Shown one piece after another: positions 35,146 to 44,675 of a stretch of 64,000 bases of DNA (its first letter is position 1; every line of letters begins with the position of its first letter). Source of the DNA: Luteolibacter flavescens (GTDB lineage: Bacteria; Verrucomicrobiota; Verrucomicrobiia; Verrucomicrobiales; Akkermansiaceae); assembly GCF_025950085.1 (NCBI RefSeq), contig NZ_JAPDDS010000011.1:62001-126000 (forward strand), written 5' to 3'. A model generated the notes under the pieces. It was not told the DNA's origin. It did not search any database and was given only the letters and a program-made list of their open reading frames with translations. A program made the position numbers and the translations under genes.

Positions 35146-36179
35146 AAGGCGCAGATCTGCCCCGGGGCGATGGCCCGCTGGGGCGTCTGGAAGCGCAGCG
35201 TGACCCTGCCATCCTCGCGCGGCAGTATCTCCGCGCGCTCCGCCTTTGCCCGGTAGCGCGGCTGTGCCTCCAGCCAGCGCGGGCCGCCCTGCAGCAGCGG
35301 GCTGCCGATGGTGGAGACGCTGCCGATGATGCACTCGCGGGCGTAGAGGCCGGGCGTCTCCCCGAGATCCCAGCCGACCACCAGGCGATTCCGCCCGATG
35401 TCCTTTCCCACCACCACGTAGGCCATCCCCTCGCGCGGGGAGGCGACGCCGTGGCCCTTCCGCTGGCCCAGCGTGTAGAGGTGCAGGCCGCGATGCGTGC
35501 CCATGACCTTGCCCGTGGTGTCCACGATCTCCCCGGGCTTGTCCGGGATGTAGTGGCTGATGAAGTCGCTCATCTTGATCTCCCCGATGAAGCAGATCCC
35601 CTGGCTGTCCTTCTTCTCCGCCGTGGGCAGGCCGAAGCGCCGCGCCACCTCGCGCACCGCAGGCTTCAGCAGCTCGCCCGCAGGGAAGACGGCGCGGGCC
35701 GCCTGCTCCGTGGTCATGAGCGAGAGGAAATAGCTCTGGTCCTTGTTCGGATCCGCGCCGCGCAGGATGGCCGGGCTGCCATCGGACAGCGTGCGCTTCC
35801 TCGCGTAGTGCCCCGTGGCCACGCTCTCGAAGCCCTGCTCAAGCGCATAGTCGAGGAAGACGCCGAATTTCATCTCCCGGTTGCACCACACGTCCGGATT
35901 CGGCGTGATGCCGCTGCGGTAGCCTTCCACGAGGTAGTCGACGATGCGTTCCTTGTACTGGTCGATGAGGTCGATGACGCGGAACTCGATGCCCAGCGAG
36001 CGGGCCACGGCCAGCGCATCCTCCAGATCGCTCTCCCACGGGCAATCTCCCGGGATGCCCTCGGCATTCACCCAGTTTTTCATGAATGCCCCCGCGACCT
36101 CGTGCCCCTGCTCGATCAAGAGCGCCGCCGCGGCGGAGCTGTCCACCCCGCCGGAAAGTCCCACCAGCACCTTCGCCAT
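35091..36179 (-). CDS. mnmA: tRNA-specific 2-thiouridylase MnmA
   Basis: Thiolates U34 of tRNA Lys, Glu and Gln. ATG 36179 gives MAKVLVGLSGGVDSSAA with the PP-loop at residues 8-15. The catalytic cysteines are in DVWCNREMKFG and GICFIGE. The ending RAIAPGQICAFYEGGRLLGG is typical. 362 residues. It converges with the acyltransferase gene and overlaps it by 55 bases. Confidence 0.95.
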   Translation of the reverse strand: MAKVLVGLSGGVDSSAAAALLIEQGHEVAGAFMKNWVNAEGIPGDCPWESDLEDALAVARSLGIEFRVIDLIDQYKERIVDYLVEGYRSGITPNPDVWCNREMKFGVFLDYALEQGFESVATGHYARKRTLSDGSPAILRGADPNKDQSYFLSLMTTEQAARAVFPAGELLKPAVREVARRFGLPTAEKKDSQGICFIGEIKMSDFISHYIPDKPGEIVDTTGKVMGTHRGLHLYTLGQRKGHGVASPREGMAYVVVGKDIGRNRLVVGWDLGETPGLYARECIIGSVSTIGSPLLQGGPRWLEAQPRYRAKAERAEILPREDGRVTLRFQTPQRAIAPGQICAFYEGGRLLGGGVFESVEA

Positions 36180-36280
36180 GCCGGGAGTGGTAGGCGCGGA
36201 ACGGGAAGTGCCAAGTGGGAAGTGAGAAGTTCCAACGGTGAGAAGCATGGATGAAAGCCGCCTCCCGCGGTGCCAGCCCC

Positions 36281-36421
36281 CTGGGAGCGCGTGCCACCGG
36301 CTCGCTTGGACGGTGGGCGAAGCACGGGATGAGCGTGCTTTTCCGGATGCCTCTCCATGAAGGCGGCTCTTTCCCTAGGTTCGCCTACCTGCCAAGCGGG
36401 CCAGTGGCCGCGCGCTCCCAG
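36281..36421. repeat. Dispersed palindromic element, copy C (141 bp)
   Basis: Left arm 36281-36310 and right arm 36390-36421 are near inverse complements, and the interior is the inverse of copy B (GGATGCCTCTCCATGAAGG here, matching CATGGAGAGGCATCC there). It lies between mnmA and the smc terminator. Confidence 0.85.
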
Positions 36422-36431
36422 CGCTTTCGCT

Positions 36432-36487
36432 TCCAAAAATCGAGGGACGGAAAGCGAGACCCACCCGGGTTCACCCTCCGTCCCTCA
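36432..36487 (-). terminator. Terminator of smc
   Basis: GAGGGACGGA (36442-36451) pairs with TCCGTCCCTC (36477-36486) around a 25-base loop. On the minus strand the stem is followed by GATTTTTGG, so it ends smc transcription. Confidence 0.7.
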
Positions 36488-36544
36488 TCCCTCTTCTGTC
36501 GGAAGAATCGTTGGAAAGTATCGCTGCCTTGTTCTCCCCTGCCC

Positions 36545-39500
36545 TTACGCGTCGAGTCTCAGGGCGGCCTTCTGGGCGGCCGTCTTCGCCTCGCCCTTGC
36601 TTGCCATGTCGTCGGCATTGGTGAGGCGCATGCCCACCGGCTTCGACACGCCGAATTCCTCCATCGTCACGCCATACATCACATCGGCGCGTGCCATGGT
36701 GCGCTTCGAGTGGGTGACGATGATGAACTGGCTGTTGTCGATGAAGCGGTCCAGCACCTTGACGAAGCGGTTGATGTTCGACTCGTCGAGCGGAGCATCC
36801 AGCTCGTCCAGCACGCAGAAGGGGCTCGGCTTGATCATGTAGATCGAGAAGAGCAGCGCCACCGCGGTCATCGAGCGCTCGCCACCGGAGAGCAGCGAGA
36901 TGCTCTGGAGCTTCTTGCCGGGCGGCTTTGCAATCACCTCGATGCCGGACTCGAGCGGGTCGTTCTCGTCCTGCAGCAATAGGTCGGCCTGGCCCTTCTC
37001 GCCGAAGAGCTCCTTGAACATGTCGCGGAAATTGATCTTCACCTGCGCGAAGGTCTCGGCGAAGCGGCGCTGGGTCTCCTCGTTGATCTTCTCGATCACC
37101 TCGATCAGATTCGCCTTCGAACTCACGAGGTCGTCGTAGTTCGAGCGCACCTCGTTGTAGCGCTCCTCGAGTTCTTCATACTCCTCGATGGCGTCCACGT
37201 TGACCGGGCCCATGCCGTCGAGGCGGCGCTTGAGGTCGCCGACGATGGCCTCGACGAATCCCCAGTCCGGCTCGCCGGTCATCTGCGGCGGCAGCTCCAT
37301 CTCGTCGCTGTCCTTCGAGGCATCCACCACCACGATCGGCTGCTCTTCCTCCTCGCCGTCTTCATTCTCCACGAAGCTTTGGCGTCCGCCGCGCGACTGC
37401 TGCGCCTTTTGCGAGGCGATGCAGGAAAGCAGAGCGTGCGCGTCGGGCTCGAAGGTGGAGAGCTCCACCTGATGGCGCTCCAGAATGGAGGTGACGAGGC
37501 TTTCGAGGCGAAGCTCGATCTTCGTGATCGAGACCTCCTCGCGACCGCGTTGCTCGGAAGCTTTCGCAAGACGCTTCCGCACTTCGGAAAGCTCGGCTTC
37601 CGCGCGGTCGATCACTTCGAGAAGTTCATTGCGACGGCTCGCGCGGGACTCGATCTCCATGGCGAGGTCCTCGGCCTCGGCCTGGTGCGTCTCGACTTCT
37701 TCGGACAGCCGGGCGTTCTCCGCGGCGGCGGATTCGATGCGCTGGACAAAGGACTCGATCTCCGTCTCGCGGCGGATGGAAAGTTCGCGCAGCTCGCTCA
37801 GGCGTGCCTCCATCGGCTGCTGCTGGGCCTCGGCGGCGTGCTTCGCCTGGCGTTCCACGGCCAGAGAGGTCCGCAGTTCATTCAGCGCCTGCGCCAGCTC
37901 GGCCTCGTCGCGCTGGGAACCCTCGACCTGCGATTGCAGGCGGCGCTGGTCTTCCTCGTGGCCTTCCAGACGCTCGCGCGCCATGGCCAGCTCGCTCTCC
38001 AATCCGCTGCGGCTGTCGTTCGCGGCCTGCTCGCGGCTGTCGAGTTCGCCGCGTTCCCACTGCACGTTCTCGATCTTCGTCTGCACGCTCTCCACCTCGC
38101 GCGAGGCGAGCGTGAGCTGTCCCTGCAGCGTGGAAAGCTCCACCTTGTGGCGCTGGATGCGCTCGCGGCAGACTTCCATTTCCTCCTGAAGCCGGCCCAG
38201 CGAGCCCTCCAGATCCGTGACGCGCTGGCGGGCCGCTTCCTCGGCCTGCACCAGCCCGGCGACTTCTGTCTCCAAGTCGCGCACTTCATTCTGAAGCTCC
38301 AGCACGGAGACATTCCCCTCGCCCGCGTCGCCGCCGTGAATCACGCCCTCGGCACCGATCAGCTCGCCGGCCTGCGTGACCATCGTCACATCGGCGAGCG
38401 ACGAGCGCAGGCGCATCGCGGTCGCGTAATTCGGCACGATGAGCACCTTCTCAAGGAGCTTTTCAATCACGCGGGACACGCGCGGGTCGGACTTCACCTT
38501 GTCGAGCGCCCAGCCGACCGCGCCCTCGGGCACGGCTTCCATCTGGGTGCTGACCGAGTGACCGACGAAGGTCTCCGGCAAGATGGCGGCCACGCCGAGC
38601 CGCTTCTCGGTGAGGCGCGAGATAATCGCATCCGCGAGCTTCTCATCGGCCACCAAGACGGCCTGAAGGTGCTTGCCCAAGGCGGTCTCGATCGCACGGG
38701 CGCAAGAGCGGTCCGCCTCGATGAATCCGGCGAGCACGCCATGGATGCCGGGCTTGAAGCGCTCCGCATCGTCAAGGCCATCGAGCACCTTCCGCGTGCC
38801 CTTTTGGAAACCTTCGCCGCTCGCCACGAGCTGTCGCACCACTTTCAGACGTGAGTCGCGCTGGGCGAGGATCTTGTTTGCCTCGGTCGCCGCGGTGCGC
38901 GAGGCGTCGAGGTCTCCGCGGGTGTGCTGATAGGTGCGCTCGGCCTTTTGGAAAGCCTCCTCTAGCTCGCCGGTGCGTGCGGAGTGTTCCTCCAGCTCCA
39001 CCACGATGCGGTTGCGCTGCTCGTTCGCCTCCTCGGCCTCGAGGTTCAGGCGTTGCTCCTCATCCGCCAGCATGCGGGCGCGCTCGCGGCTGGTCTCAAG
39101 CTGCGCGAGCGAGCTTTCGATGCGGGCCTGCGTGGATGCGATGATCGTCTGGGCGCGGTTTGCCTCGGCACGGGCCTCGCGGAGCTGCGCCTCGATCTGC
39201 TCGCGATCGCCACGGGCCATCATCGTGCGCTCCTCCTGATCGCCGAGCTGGATCTCCTGCTCGGCGATGCGGCGGGCGAGCTGCTCCAGCGTTTCATTCG
39301 CCGCCACGACGTCGAATTCCTGCTGGGCGAGCTTCTCGCGGGTCGTCTCGATTTCCTCGCGGTTCTGGAAAATGCGGCTCTCCAGCTCGGCCTTGCGCTC
39401 TTCGTTGAAGGCGACGCGGCCTTGCGCGGCCGAGAGGGCGTTGCGGTGCGAGTTGAGCTGCTGGCGGAGGTCGGCGAGTTCTCCTTCGAAATTGCGGGCA

Positions 39501-40324
39501 TTCAGCCGGGCGTCGGCCACGGCCTCCTCCTTCGGGGCCATCTGGCGCTCGAGCTCGAATTCCTGCACCTCCAGCGAGCGGATCGAGGTCTTCAGCTCGT
39601 CGCGCTCGGCGGACATCTCCACGAAGCGCTTGTGGCCCAGGTGGGTGTCCAGGATGCGCACGTCGCCGGCGAGAGCCTGGTAGCGGCGGGCCTTGGCGAC
39701 CTGGCGCTTCAGCGAGTTCATGCGGCGCTCCTGCTCGGCCAGCACGTCGGACACGCGCAGCAGGTTGGCCTCGGTGAATTCCAGCTTCCGCAGCGCCTCC
39801 TTCTTCTCGCGCTTGTACTTCGTGATGCCCGCGGCTTCCTCGAAGACCATGCGGCGCTCTTCCGGCTTCGACGAGAGGATCTGGTCGATCTGGCCCTGCG
39901 CCATGATCGAGTAGGCCGTCCGCCCGATGCCCGTGTCCATGAGCAGGTCATGGATGTCCTTCAGGCGGCAGAGCGTGCCATTGATGCGGTACTCCGACTT
40001 GCCGTCGCGGAAGACGCGGCGGGTCAGCGAGACCTCGTTGTAGTCCACCTTCAGCGCCTCCTCGCAGTCCGCCATGGTCAGCGTCACCTCGGCCATGCCC
40101 AGCGGCTTGCGGCGCTCGGTGCCATTGAAGATGACGTCGGCCATTTCACCGCCGCGCAGGGCCTTCGCCGATGTTTCCCCCAGCACCCAGCGGATGGCGT
40201 CCACCACGTTCGACTTCCCGCAGCCATTCGGGCCGACGATGCCGGTCACGCCCTTGTGGAACTCGATCTTCGTCTTGTCCGCGAAGGACTTGAAGCCGTG
40301 GATGTCGAGGGACTTTAAATACAT
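36545..40324 (-). CDS. smc: Chromosome segregation protein SMC
   Basis: 1,259 residues. ATG 40324 gives MYLKSLDIHGFKSFADKT with Walker A GPNGCGKS at 31-38. Two long coiled coils (about 170-500 and 680-1,000) flank a hinge (about 520-680, FKPGIHGVLAGFIEADRSCA). The ABC signature LSGGERSMTAVALL (near 1144) and Walker B FCVLDELDAPLDESN are intact. It compacts and segregates the chromosome with ScpA/ScpB, neither of which is nearby. It is somewhat longer than the usual ~1,190 residues. Confidence 0.95.
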   Translation of the reverse strand: MYLKSLDIHGFKSFADKTKIEFHKGVTGIVGPNGCGKSNVVDAIRWVLGETSAKALRGGEMADVIFNGTERRKPLGMAEVTLTMADCEEALKVDYNEVSLTRRVFRDGKSEYRINGTLCRLKDIHDLLMDTGIGRTAYSIMAQGQIDQILSSKPEERRMVFEEAAGITKYKREKKEALRKLEFTEANLLRVSDVLAEQERRMNSLKRQVAKARRYQALAGDVRILDTHLGHKRFVEMSAERDELKTSIRSLEVQEFELERQMAPKEEAVADARLNARNFEGELADLRQQLNSHRNALSAAQGRVAFNEERKAELESRIFQNREEIETTREKLAQQEFDVVAANETLEQLARRIAEQEIQLGDQEERTMMARGDREQIEAQLREARAEANRAQTIIASTQARIESSLAQLETSRERARMLADEEQRLNLEAEEANEQRNRIVVELEEHSARTGELEEAFQKAERTYQHTRGDLDASRTAATEANKILAQRDSRLKVVRQLVASGEGFQKGTRKVLDGLDDAERFKPGIHGVLAGFIEADRSCARAIETALGKHLQAVLVADEKLADAIISRLTEKRLGVAAILPETFVGHSVSTQMEAVPEGAVGWALDKVKSDPRVSRVIEKLLEKVLIVPNYATAMRLRSSLADVTMVTQAGELIGAEGVIHGGDAGEGNVSVLELQNEVRDLETEVAGLVQAEEAARQRVTDLEGSLGRLQEEMEVCRERIQRHKVELSTLQGQLTLASREVESVQTKIENVQWERGELDSREQAANDSRSGLESELAMARERLEGHEEDQRRLQSQVEGSQRDEAELAQALNELRTSLAVERQAKHAAEAQQQPMEARLSELRELSIRRETEIESFVQRIESAAAENARLSEEVETHQAEAEDLAMEIESRASRRNELLEVIDRAEAELSEVRKRLAKASEQRGREEVSITKIELRLESLVTSILERHQVELSTFEPDAHALLSCIASQKAQQSRGGRQSFVENEDGEEEEQPIVVVDASKDSDEMELPPQMTGEPDWGFVEAIVGDLKRRLDGMGPVNVDAIEEYEELEERYNEVRSNYDDLVSSKANLIEVIEKINEETQRRFAETFAQVKINFRDMFKELFGEKGQADLLLQDENDPLESGIEVIAKPPGKKLQSISLLSGGERSMTAVALLFSIYMIKPSPFCVLDELDAPLDESNINRFVKVLDRFIDNSQFIIVTHSKRTMARADVMYGVTMEEFGVSKPVGMRLTNADDMASKGEAKTAAQKAALRLDA

Positions 40325-40424
40325 GCGACAGAAGCGGGTTGGAGGTTCAGCCCGGGAGGGATTCCGGACATCGGCCAGCGTATCCGGGAAATCCCCGCGG
40401 GAAAGCACCCGGTCCGATTTGCTC

Positions 40425-40505
40425 TACATATTGTGGTTCGTATAAATTTTATACACCACCTGTTGAGTTTTGTGAACTTTAAGGTTTCTTTATAAATTTG
40501 CGTTC
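40425..40505. promoter_or_regulatory. AT-rich promoter-like stretch between smc and the Ldh-family gene
   Basis: TTTGCTCTACATATTGTGG, TATAAATTTTATACACC and TTTCTTTATAAATTTGCG lie in a sharply AT-rich 80-base patch of otherwise GC-rich DNA. TATAAATTTTATA is a palindrome. It probably drives one or both divergent genes (smc, and the gene at 40631). The remainder of 40325-40630 holds no gene. Confidence 0.5.
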
Positions 40506-40630
40506 GGTGCAATTTCCGCCGGAACCAAGGCGGGGCAATCTAACGTGTCATCCGGTCCTGCTACGCGGCCCGAGTCACAATCGAGGCTTGAGTTGTCTGA
40601 CAACCTGTCGCTTAATTTCGGCCCGCAAGT

Positions 40631-41737
40631 ATGTCCACCGCAGTGCTCTCCGAATTCCTGACCGTCTCCCGCGCAGCCCACGACAGCCTGGTCGAGGCCG
40701 CCTACCGCTCCCGTGGATTCACCGCCGACGAGGCGGCCGAGGGCGCGAAGCTGGCAGCGGAAGCGGCCCGCCACGGCATCCGCACGCACCACGCGCTGAA
40801 GGCGCTGCACCTCGACCACCTCTTCGGCAGCGCCACCGGCGGCTGTGTCCCGGGAGCGGAGATCGAGGTCGTCCCATCTCGCTTCGCCGGATCCGAGACG
40901 TGGAATGCCCACCGCAAACTGGGCCAAAGCGTCGCCTACCGGGCGATCGAGCGCTGCATCGAGCTGGCCGACCAGTATGGCATCGGCCAGGTGAGCGTGG
41001 ACAATGCCTTCCACTACCTGTGGGGTGGCGGCTATGTGATGGAGGCCGCCGAGCGCGGCTACATCGCCTACACGAACTGCACCTCCACCCTCGCGGAAGT
41101 CGTTCCTTTTGGCGGAAAATTCCCTACCCTCGGCACGAATCCCCACTCGTGGGGCTTCCCCACCACGGATGCGCTCGGCTTCCCGATCGTGAGCGACTGG
41201 GCCACCTCCACCGTGGCCATGGGCCGCGTGCAGGCGCTCAAGCGCGAGGGTAAGTCCCTGCCTCCCGGCGCCGCCGTGGACAAGGATGGCAAGCCGACCA
41301 CCGACCCGAACGAGGTCGCGGCCCTGCTCCCTTTCGGCGCGCACAAGGGTTACGCCATGTGCCTCATCAATGAGATCTACGGCGGAATGATCGGCGGCTC
41401 GCTGCCGACCATCCGCGGCCGCAAGGCGCAGGCACCGGCGGGCGAAAAGACCACCGCTGCATTCTATTTCCAAGTGATCCACCCGGACGCGATTTCCGGC
41501 GGCGACTTCGCCAAGGGCCGCGACCAGATGGAGAACCTCAAGGCGGTGCTGAAAGATGTCTTCGGCCACGGCAACGAGGGCTGCATCCTGCCGGGTCAAT
41601 TCGAGGCCGAGGCCCGCAAGAAGTCCGACGCCGCCGGTGGCCTGCACTTCACCGCTGCCGAGCTGATGGAATTCAACCAACTCGCTGCCGAACTCGGACT
41701 GAAAGAGCTGGAGCCCATCGACGCGGACGTCCTCTGA
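40631..41737 (+). CDS. Ldh-family (malate/L-lactate-type) NAD(P)-dependent dehydrogenase
   Basis: 368 residues of the Ldh_2 superfamily, unlike Rossmann lactate dehydrogenases. The substrate-binding region RHGIRTHHALKALHLDHL and the GTNPHSWGFPT and AHKGYAMCLINEIYGGMIGG segments are family hallmarks. Members oxidise malate, ureidoglycolate or other hydroxy acids with NAD(P). The substrate cannot be told from the sequence. It is a single gene ended by hairpins at 41764-41809. Confidence 0.88.
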   Translation: MSTAVLSEFLTVSRAAHDSLVEAAYRSRGFTADEAAEGAKLAAEAARHGIRTHHALKALHLDHLFGSATGGCVPGAEIEVVPSRFAGSETWNAHRKLGQSVAYRAIERCIELADQYGIGQVSVDNAFHYLWGGGYVMEAAERGYIAYTNCTSTLAEVVPFGGKFPTLGTNPHSWGFPTTDALGFPIVSDWATSTVAMGRVQALKREGKSLPPGAAVDKDGKPTTDPNEVAALLPFGAHKGYAMCLINEIYGGMIGGSLPTIRGRKAQAPAGEKTTAAFYFQVIHPDAISGGDFAKGRDQMENLKAVLKDVFGHGNEGCILPGQFEAEARKKSDAAGGLHFTAAELMEFNQLAAELGLKELEPIDADVL

Positions 41738-41763
41738 ACGCGGACAGCCTCTGAAGAAAGTGG

Positions 41764-41815
41764 CTGGAGCATCCTGCTCCAGTCCGTTGAAGGGGCGTCC
41801 CGCCCCTTCTCTGCT
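41764..41815. terminator. Tandem hairpins between convergent genes
   Basis: CTGGAGCA, TCC, TGCTCCAG (41764-41782) and GAAGGGGCG, TCC, CGCCCCTTC (41789-41809) form two perfect stems, then TCTGCTTTC. They sit between the Ldh-family gene and the class IV aminotransferase and can serve both directions. Confidence 0.7.
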
Positions 41816-41816
41816 T

Positions 41817-42626
41817 TCAAGTCCACCGATCCCAGGCAGTCCGGCGCAGCCGCTCTGCCACGGGTCCGGTCGGAATCAAGCGACCGTCGATGGCGGATAC
41901 CGGCACCACGCCGCGGATCGCCGATGAGAGAAAAACCTCGTCCGCCGACGTGATGTCTTCCGCCGTGAGATCCGCCTCCCGCACCGGGATCTGGCAGATC
42001 ACGCGCTCGCGCATCGTGCCCGGCAGACATCCCGAGGAAAGCGGCGGCGTGAGAGCCACCCCGTCCTTCACCACGAAGACATTCATCGTGGCCGACTCGC
42101 AGAGATCTCCGCGGGTATTGTAAAAAAGCGGCTCGTCCGCCCCGGCACGGCGGGCGGCATCGAGCGCGAACAGATTCTCGGCATACGAGGCGCACTTCAG
42201 TCCGGCCAGCGGCGAGCGCTCGTTCCGGGGAAAGGTAGCCGTGACCAGCGAGAGGCTTTCCGGCGGTACCGGGCTCGCGAAGGCCGTGATCCAAGCCAGC
42301 GCTCCGACGCCCCGGGCCAGATCCCGCAGGTCCCCCGCCCCGGCGGTGATCGCGATGCGGACCCGCGCTCGCGTACCCTCCTGTGCCAGCCCGCAACGGT
42401 CCAGCAAGCCTGGGATTGCCAGCGCGATTTCACCGGCATCCACCTCCCATCCCAATCTTGCCGCCCCCGCATTCAGCCGGGCCAGATGCAGGTCCAGCGC
42501 CAGCGGCGAGCCGCCGATGGCCAGCACCGTCTCGAAGAGGCCCAGGCCATTCGTCAGCCCGCGATCCGTTGGGGAAACGGCCAGCGGGCCATCGAAGAAG
42601 TCGCCATTGCACCAGGTCCAGCTCAC
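41817..42626 (-). CDS. Aminotransferase class IV (PabC/branched-chain-like)
   Basis: About 269 residues from the GTG at 42626 (VSWTWCNGDFFDGPLAVS). PLP-site landmarks: GLFETVLAIGG, GLKCASYAENLFALDAA with the Schiff-base Lys, ESATMNVFVVKDG and GCLPGTMRERV. It could be aminodeoxychorismate lyase, a branched-chain or a D-amino acid aminotransferase; length and motifs do not settle it. It is divergent from acpH, with a 73-base gap. Confidence 0.85.
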   Translation of the reverse strand: MSWTWCNGDFFDGPLAVSPTDRGLTNGLGLFETVLAIGGSPLALDLHLARLNAGAARLGWEVDAGEIALAIPGLLDRCGLAQEGTRARVRIAITAGAGDLRDLARGVGALAWITAFASPVPPESLSLVTATFPRNERSPLAGLKCASYAENLFALDAARRAGADEPLFYNTRGDLCESATMNVFVVKDGVALTPPLSSGCLPGTMRERVICQIPVREADLTAEDITSADEVFLSSAIRGVVPVSAIDGRLIPTGPVAERLRRTAWDRWT

Positions 42627-42699
42627 GGCGGCTAGACTGCGGCAAGGAGGCGGACGGCGGAAAGCCCGCATTGCACGGCGGGCGATCCGGCAGTCCAAT

Positions 42700-43320
42700 G
42701 TGGCATTGAACTACCTCGCCCACCTGCTGCTCGCGGAAAACGATCCCCTCTCGCGGATCGGGAATCTGCTCGGGGACTTCGTGCCCGGGAGGCCCGAGAG
42801 CCTGACGGAAAAGTTTCCGCTGAAGGTGGTGCAGGGCATCGTCCGTCACCGGGCCATCGATCGCTTTTCCGACGAGCATCCAGCCACAACTGAGTTGAAA
42901 TCCCTCGTCGCGCCGGAGAGGCGGCGCTTTGCCGGGGTGATCGTGGATCTCGTCCATGACCACTTTCTCACGCGGCACTGGGACGAGCACGGGCCACAGC
43001 CGCTGCGGGACTTCATCGACCGCTGCAATGGCGAACTCCTCGCCCACCGCGACGTGCTGCCACCCGACCTCGCGGACACGCTGGACGAGCGCATCGCCGA
43101 CGACTGGCTCGGCCACCAAGGCACGGATGACGGGCTGGACGGGGTATTCCACCGCGTCTCACTCCGTCATCCCGGCTTCCGCCCGATCCGCGGGGCGATC
43201 GACGACCTGCGGCGGCACCGGGCGGCATTCGAGGCGGGCTTCCGCGCGTTCTTTCCTCTGCTCCGGACCTGGGTCCGCGATCAGGGGCCGGAGGCAAATG
43301 TCGTCATGGACCGCAGGTGA
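42700..43320 (+). CDS. acpH: Acyl carrier protein phosphodiesterase (AcpH family)
   Basis: 206 residues from a GTG at 42700 (MALNYLAHLLLAENDPLSRI). GNLLGDFVPGR, GIVRHRAIDRFSDEHP and RRFAGVIVDLVHDHFLTRHW match AcpH, an HD-like metal enzyme that removes 4'-phosphopantetheine from ACP. The start site is inferred: the nearby ATG is out of frame. Confidence 0.87.
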   Translation: MALNYLAHLLLAENDPLSRIGNLLGDFVPGRPESLTEKFPLKVVQGIVRHRAIDRFSDEHPATTELKSLVAPERRRFAGVIVDLVHDHFLTRHWDEHGPQPLRDFIDRCNGELLAHRDVLPPDLADTLDERIADDWLGHQGTDDGLDGVFHRVSLRHPGFRPIRGAIDDLRRHRAAFEAGFRAFFPLLRTWVRDQGPEANVVMDRR

Positions 43321-43341
43321 AGCAGCGTCTAGCGTCCCGCC

Positions 43342-43686
43342 GTGCGCATCCTGATCTTCACCGGCGGCATCCTGATCGCCCTCCTCGGCCTCGCGGTCTT
43401 CCAGCAGACGAAGGACCCGGTCCTGCTCCAGGGCGGACTCACCCTCGGCGGAGGCTTTGTGATATGTGGGATCTTTTCGCTCCGGTCAAAATGGCATGGC
43501 ATCACCGGAGCCGGGGTGCTCGCCCTGCTGGGGGCAGCACGCTCCCTGCCAAAGCTCGGCTCGGAGCCGCAATGGTATTACGCGGGGGCGGCGGCCGTGT
43601 GCTGCGTCCTCATGATCACCGTGGTGCGCGCCCTACTCACGGAGCGGACGCGCCAGGCGGTGGAGAAACTGAAGACCGGCGAATGA
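43342..43686 (+). CDS. Small membrane protein, hypothetical
   Basis: 114 residues from a GTG at 43342, 21 bases after acpH. Four hydrophobic stretches (MRILIFTGGILIALLGLAVF, GGLTLGGGFVICGIFSL, GAGVLALLGAARSL, AAAVCCVLMITVVRALL) and a basic C-terminus. No family recognised. Confidence 0.6.
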   Translation: MRILIFTGGILIALLGLAVFQQTKDPVLLQGGLTLGGGFVICGIFSLRSKWHGITGAGVLALLGAARSLPKLGSEPQWYYAGAAAVCCVLMITVVRALLTERTRQAVEKLKTGE

Positions 43687-43689
43687 TAT

Positions 43690-43975
43690 CTGGACGGGGT
43701 TAGAAACTTACCCGTGATCGCGTAATGGTGGAAGTTACGCAGATCCGCCATCGTATCACCGTCGGTCGCCCGCGAACCGAGCAGACTCTCCTCCCTCGCC
43801 CTTCGAGGGGATCATCGGACACCGTACGGCCCTCCCCAGCGCTGTCCGCCGGTTTTTCCAACGAAGGGATGGATCCCATCAAGATCGCTGCTTCACCCTG
43901 ATACTAATACGGCCGCAAGGCCACACACCCAATCACGCCGCACGGATAGGCGACTCCGTGCGGCGTATTTCTTTT
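43690..43975 (+). ncRNA. Possible structured RNA ending in a strong terminator
   Basis: The 354 bases between 43687 and apt hold no credible gene but several stable-looking hairpins: CCC-TTCGA-GGG (43799-43809), GGACA/TGTCC (43817-43847), GGCC-GCAA-GGCC with a GNRA loop (43911-43922), then an 11-base perfect stem and T-tract (43935-43975). This layout suggests a transcribed RNA, but no known family is recognised. Confidence 0.25.
43935..43975 (+). terminator. Strong terminator upstream of apt
   Basis: ACGCCGCACGGA (43935-43946) pairs with TCCGTGCGGCGT (43955-43966), then ATTTCTTTT. It ends whatever is transcribed from the preceding gene-free stretch. Confidence 0.8.
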
Positions 43976-44040
43976 CATGGCGAGGCCCGGTGGCCATTCC
44001 CGCCTTGGCCTGAGGACTGCAGCGGCCTAACGAATCCTGC

Positions 44041-44568
44041 ATGCCATCCGCCGATACCCTGCGCGCCGCCATCCGTGACGTGGTCGATTTCCCGAAGCCG
44101 GGCATCGTCTTCAAGGACATCACGCCCGTCCTCGCGGACCCGGCGCTCTTTCGCGACGCGATCACGCTGATCTGCGACAGCGCCGGCGGCCAGCGGATCG
44201 ACAAGGTGGTGGGCATCGACGCGCGTGGCTTCATCTTCGCCGCCGCGGTGGCAGACCGGCTGGGAGCCGGATTCATCCCCGTGCGGAAGAAGGGCAAGCT
44301 GCCGTGGAAAACCCGCCAGCAGGCCTACTCGCTGGAGTATGGCGAGTCCGTGGTGGAGCTGCACGAGGACGCCGTGGCCCCGGGTGAGACCGTCCTGCTG
44401 GTGGATGACCTGCTCGCTACCGGCGGCACCGCCGGTGCGGCGCTGAACCTGCTGGACCAGCTCGGCGCGCAGGTCGTCGGCGTCACCTTCCTCATCGAGC
44501 TCGGTTTCCTCGGCGGCAGGCGGATGTTAGGCGACCACAAGGTCACGTCGATCCTTGTATTCGATTAG
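44041..44568 (+). CDS. apt: Adenine phosphoribosyltransferase
   Basis: 175 residues. It salvages adenine to AMP with [24 protein letters not shown] is the Apt N-terminal signature and [18 protein letters not shown] the PRPP-binding loop; [18 protein letters not shown] lies between. 108 bases upstream of pgi. Confidence 0.94.
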   Translation: MPSADTLRAAIRDVVDFPKPGIVFKDITPVLADPALFRDAITLICDSAGGQRIDKVVGIDARGFIFAAAVADRLGAGFIPVRKKGKLPWKTRQQAYSLEYGESVVELHEDAVAPGETVLLVDDLLATGGTAGAALNLLDQLGAQVVGVTFLIELGFLGGRRMLGDHKVTSILVFD

Positions 44569-44675
44569 CCTTCCTGATACCGCGGATGAAGCGAACCGCC
44601 TCCTCGTGACAGTCCCGCCGCTTGCCCTGTCAGCCCGGCTTTCCCATCCTGCGCGCGCGCAATCCCAATTTTCCC

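Noticed and set aside
37379-40318. Plus-strand open frames of 440-490 codons opposite smc
   Set aside because: Shadow frames caused by high GC; the minus-strand SMC motifs are complete.
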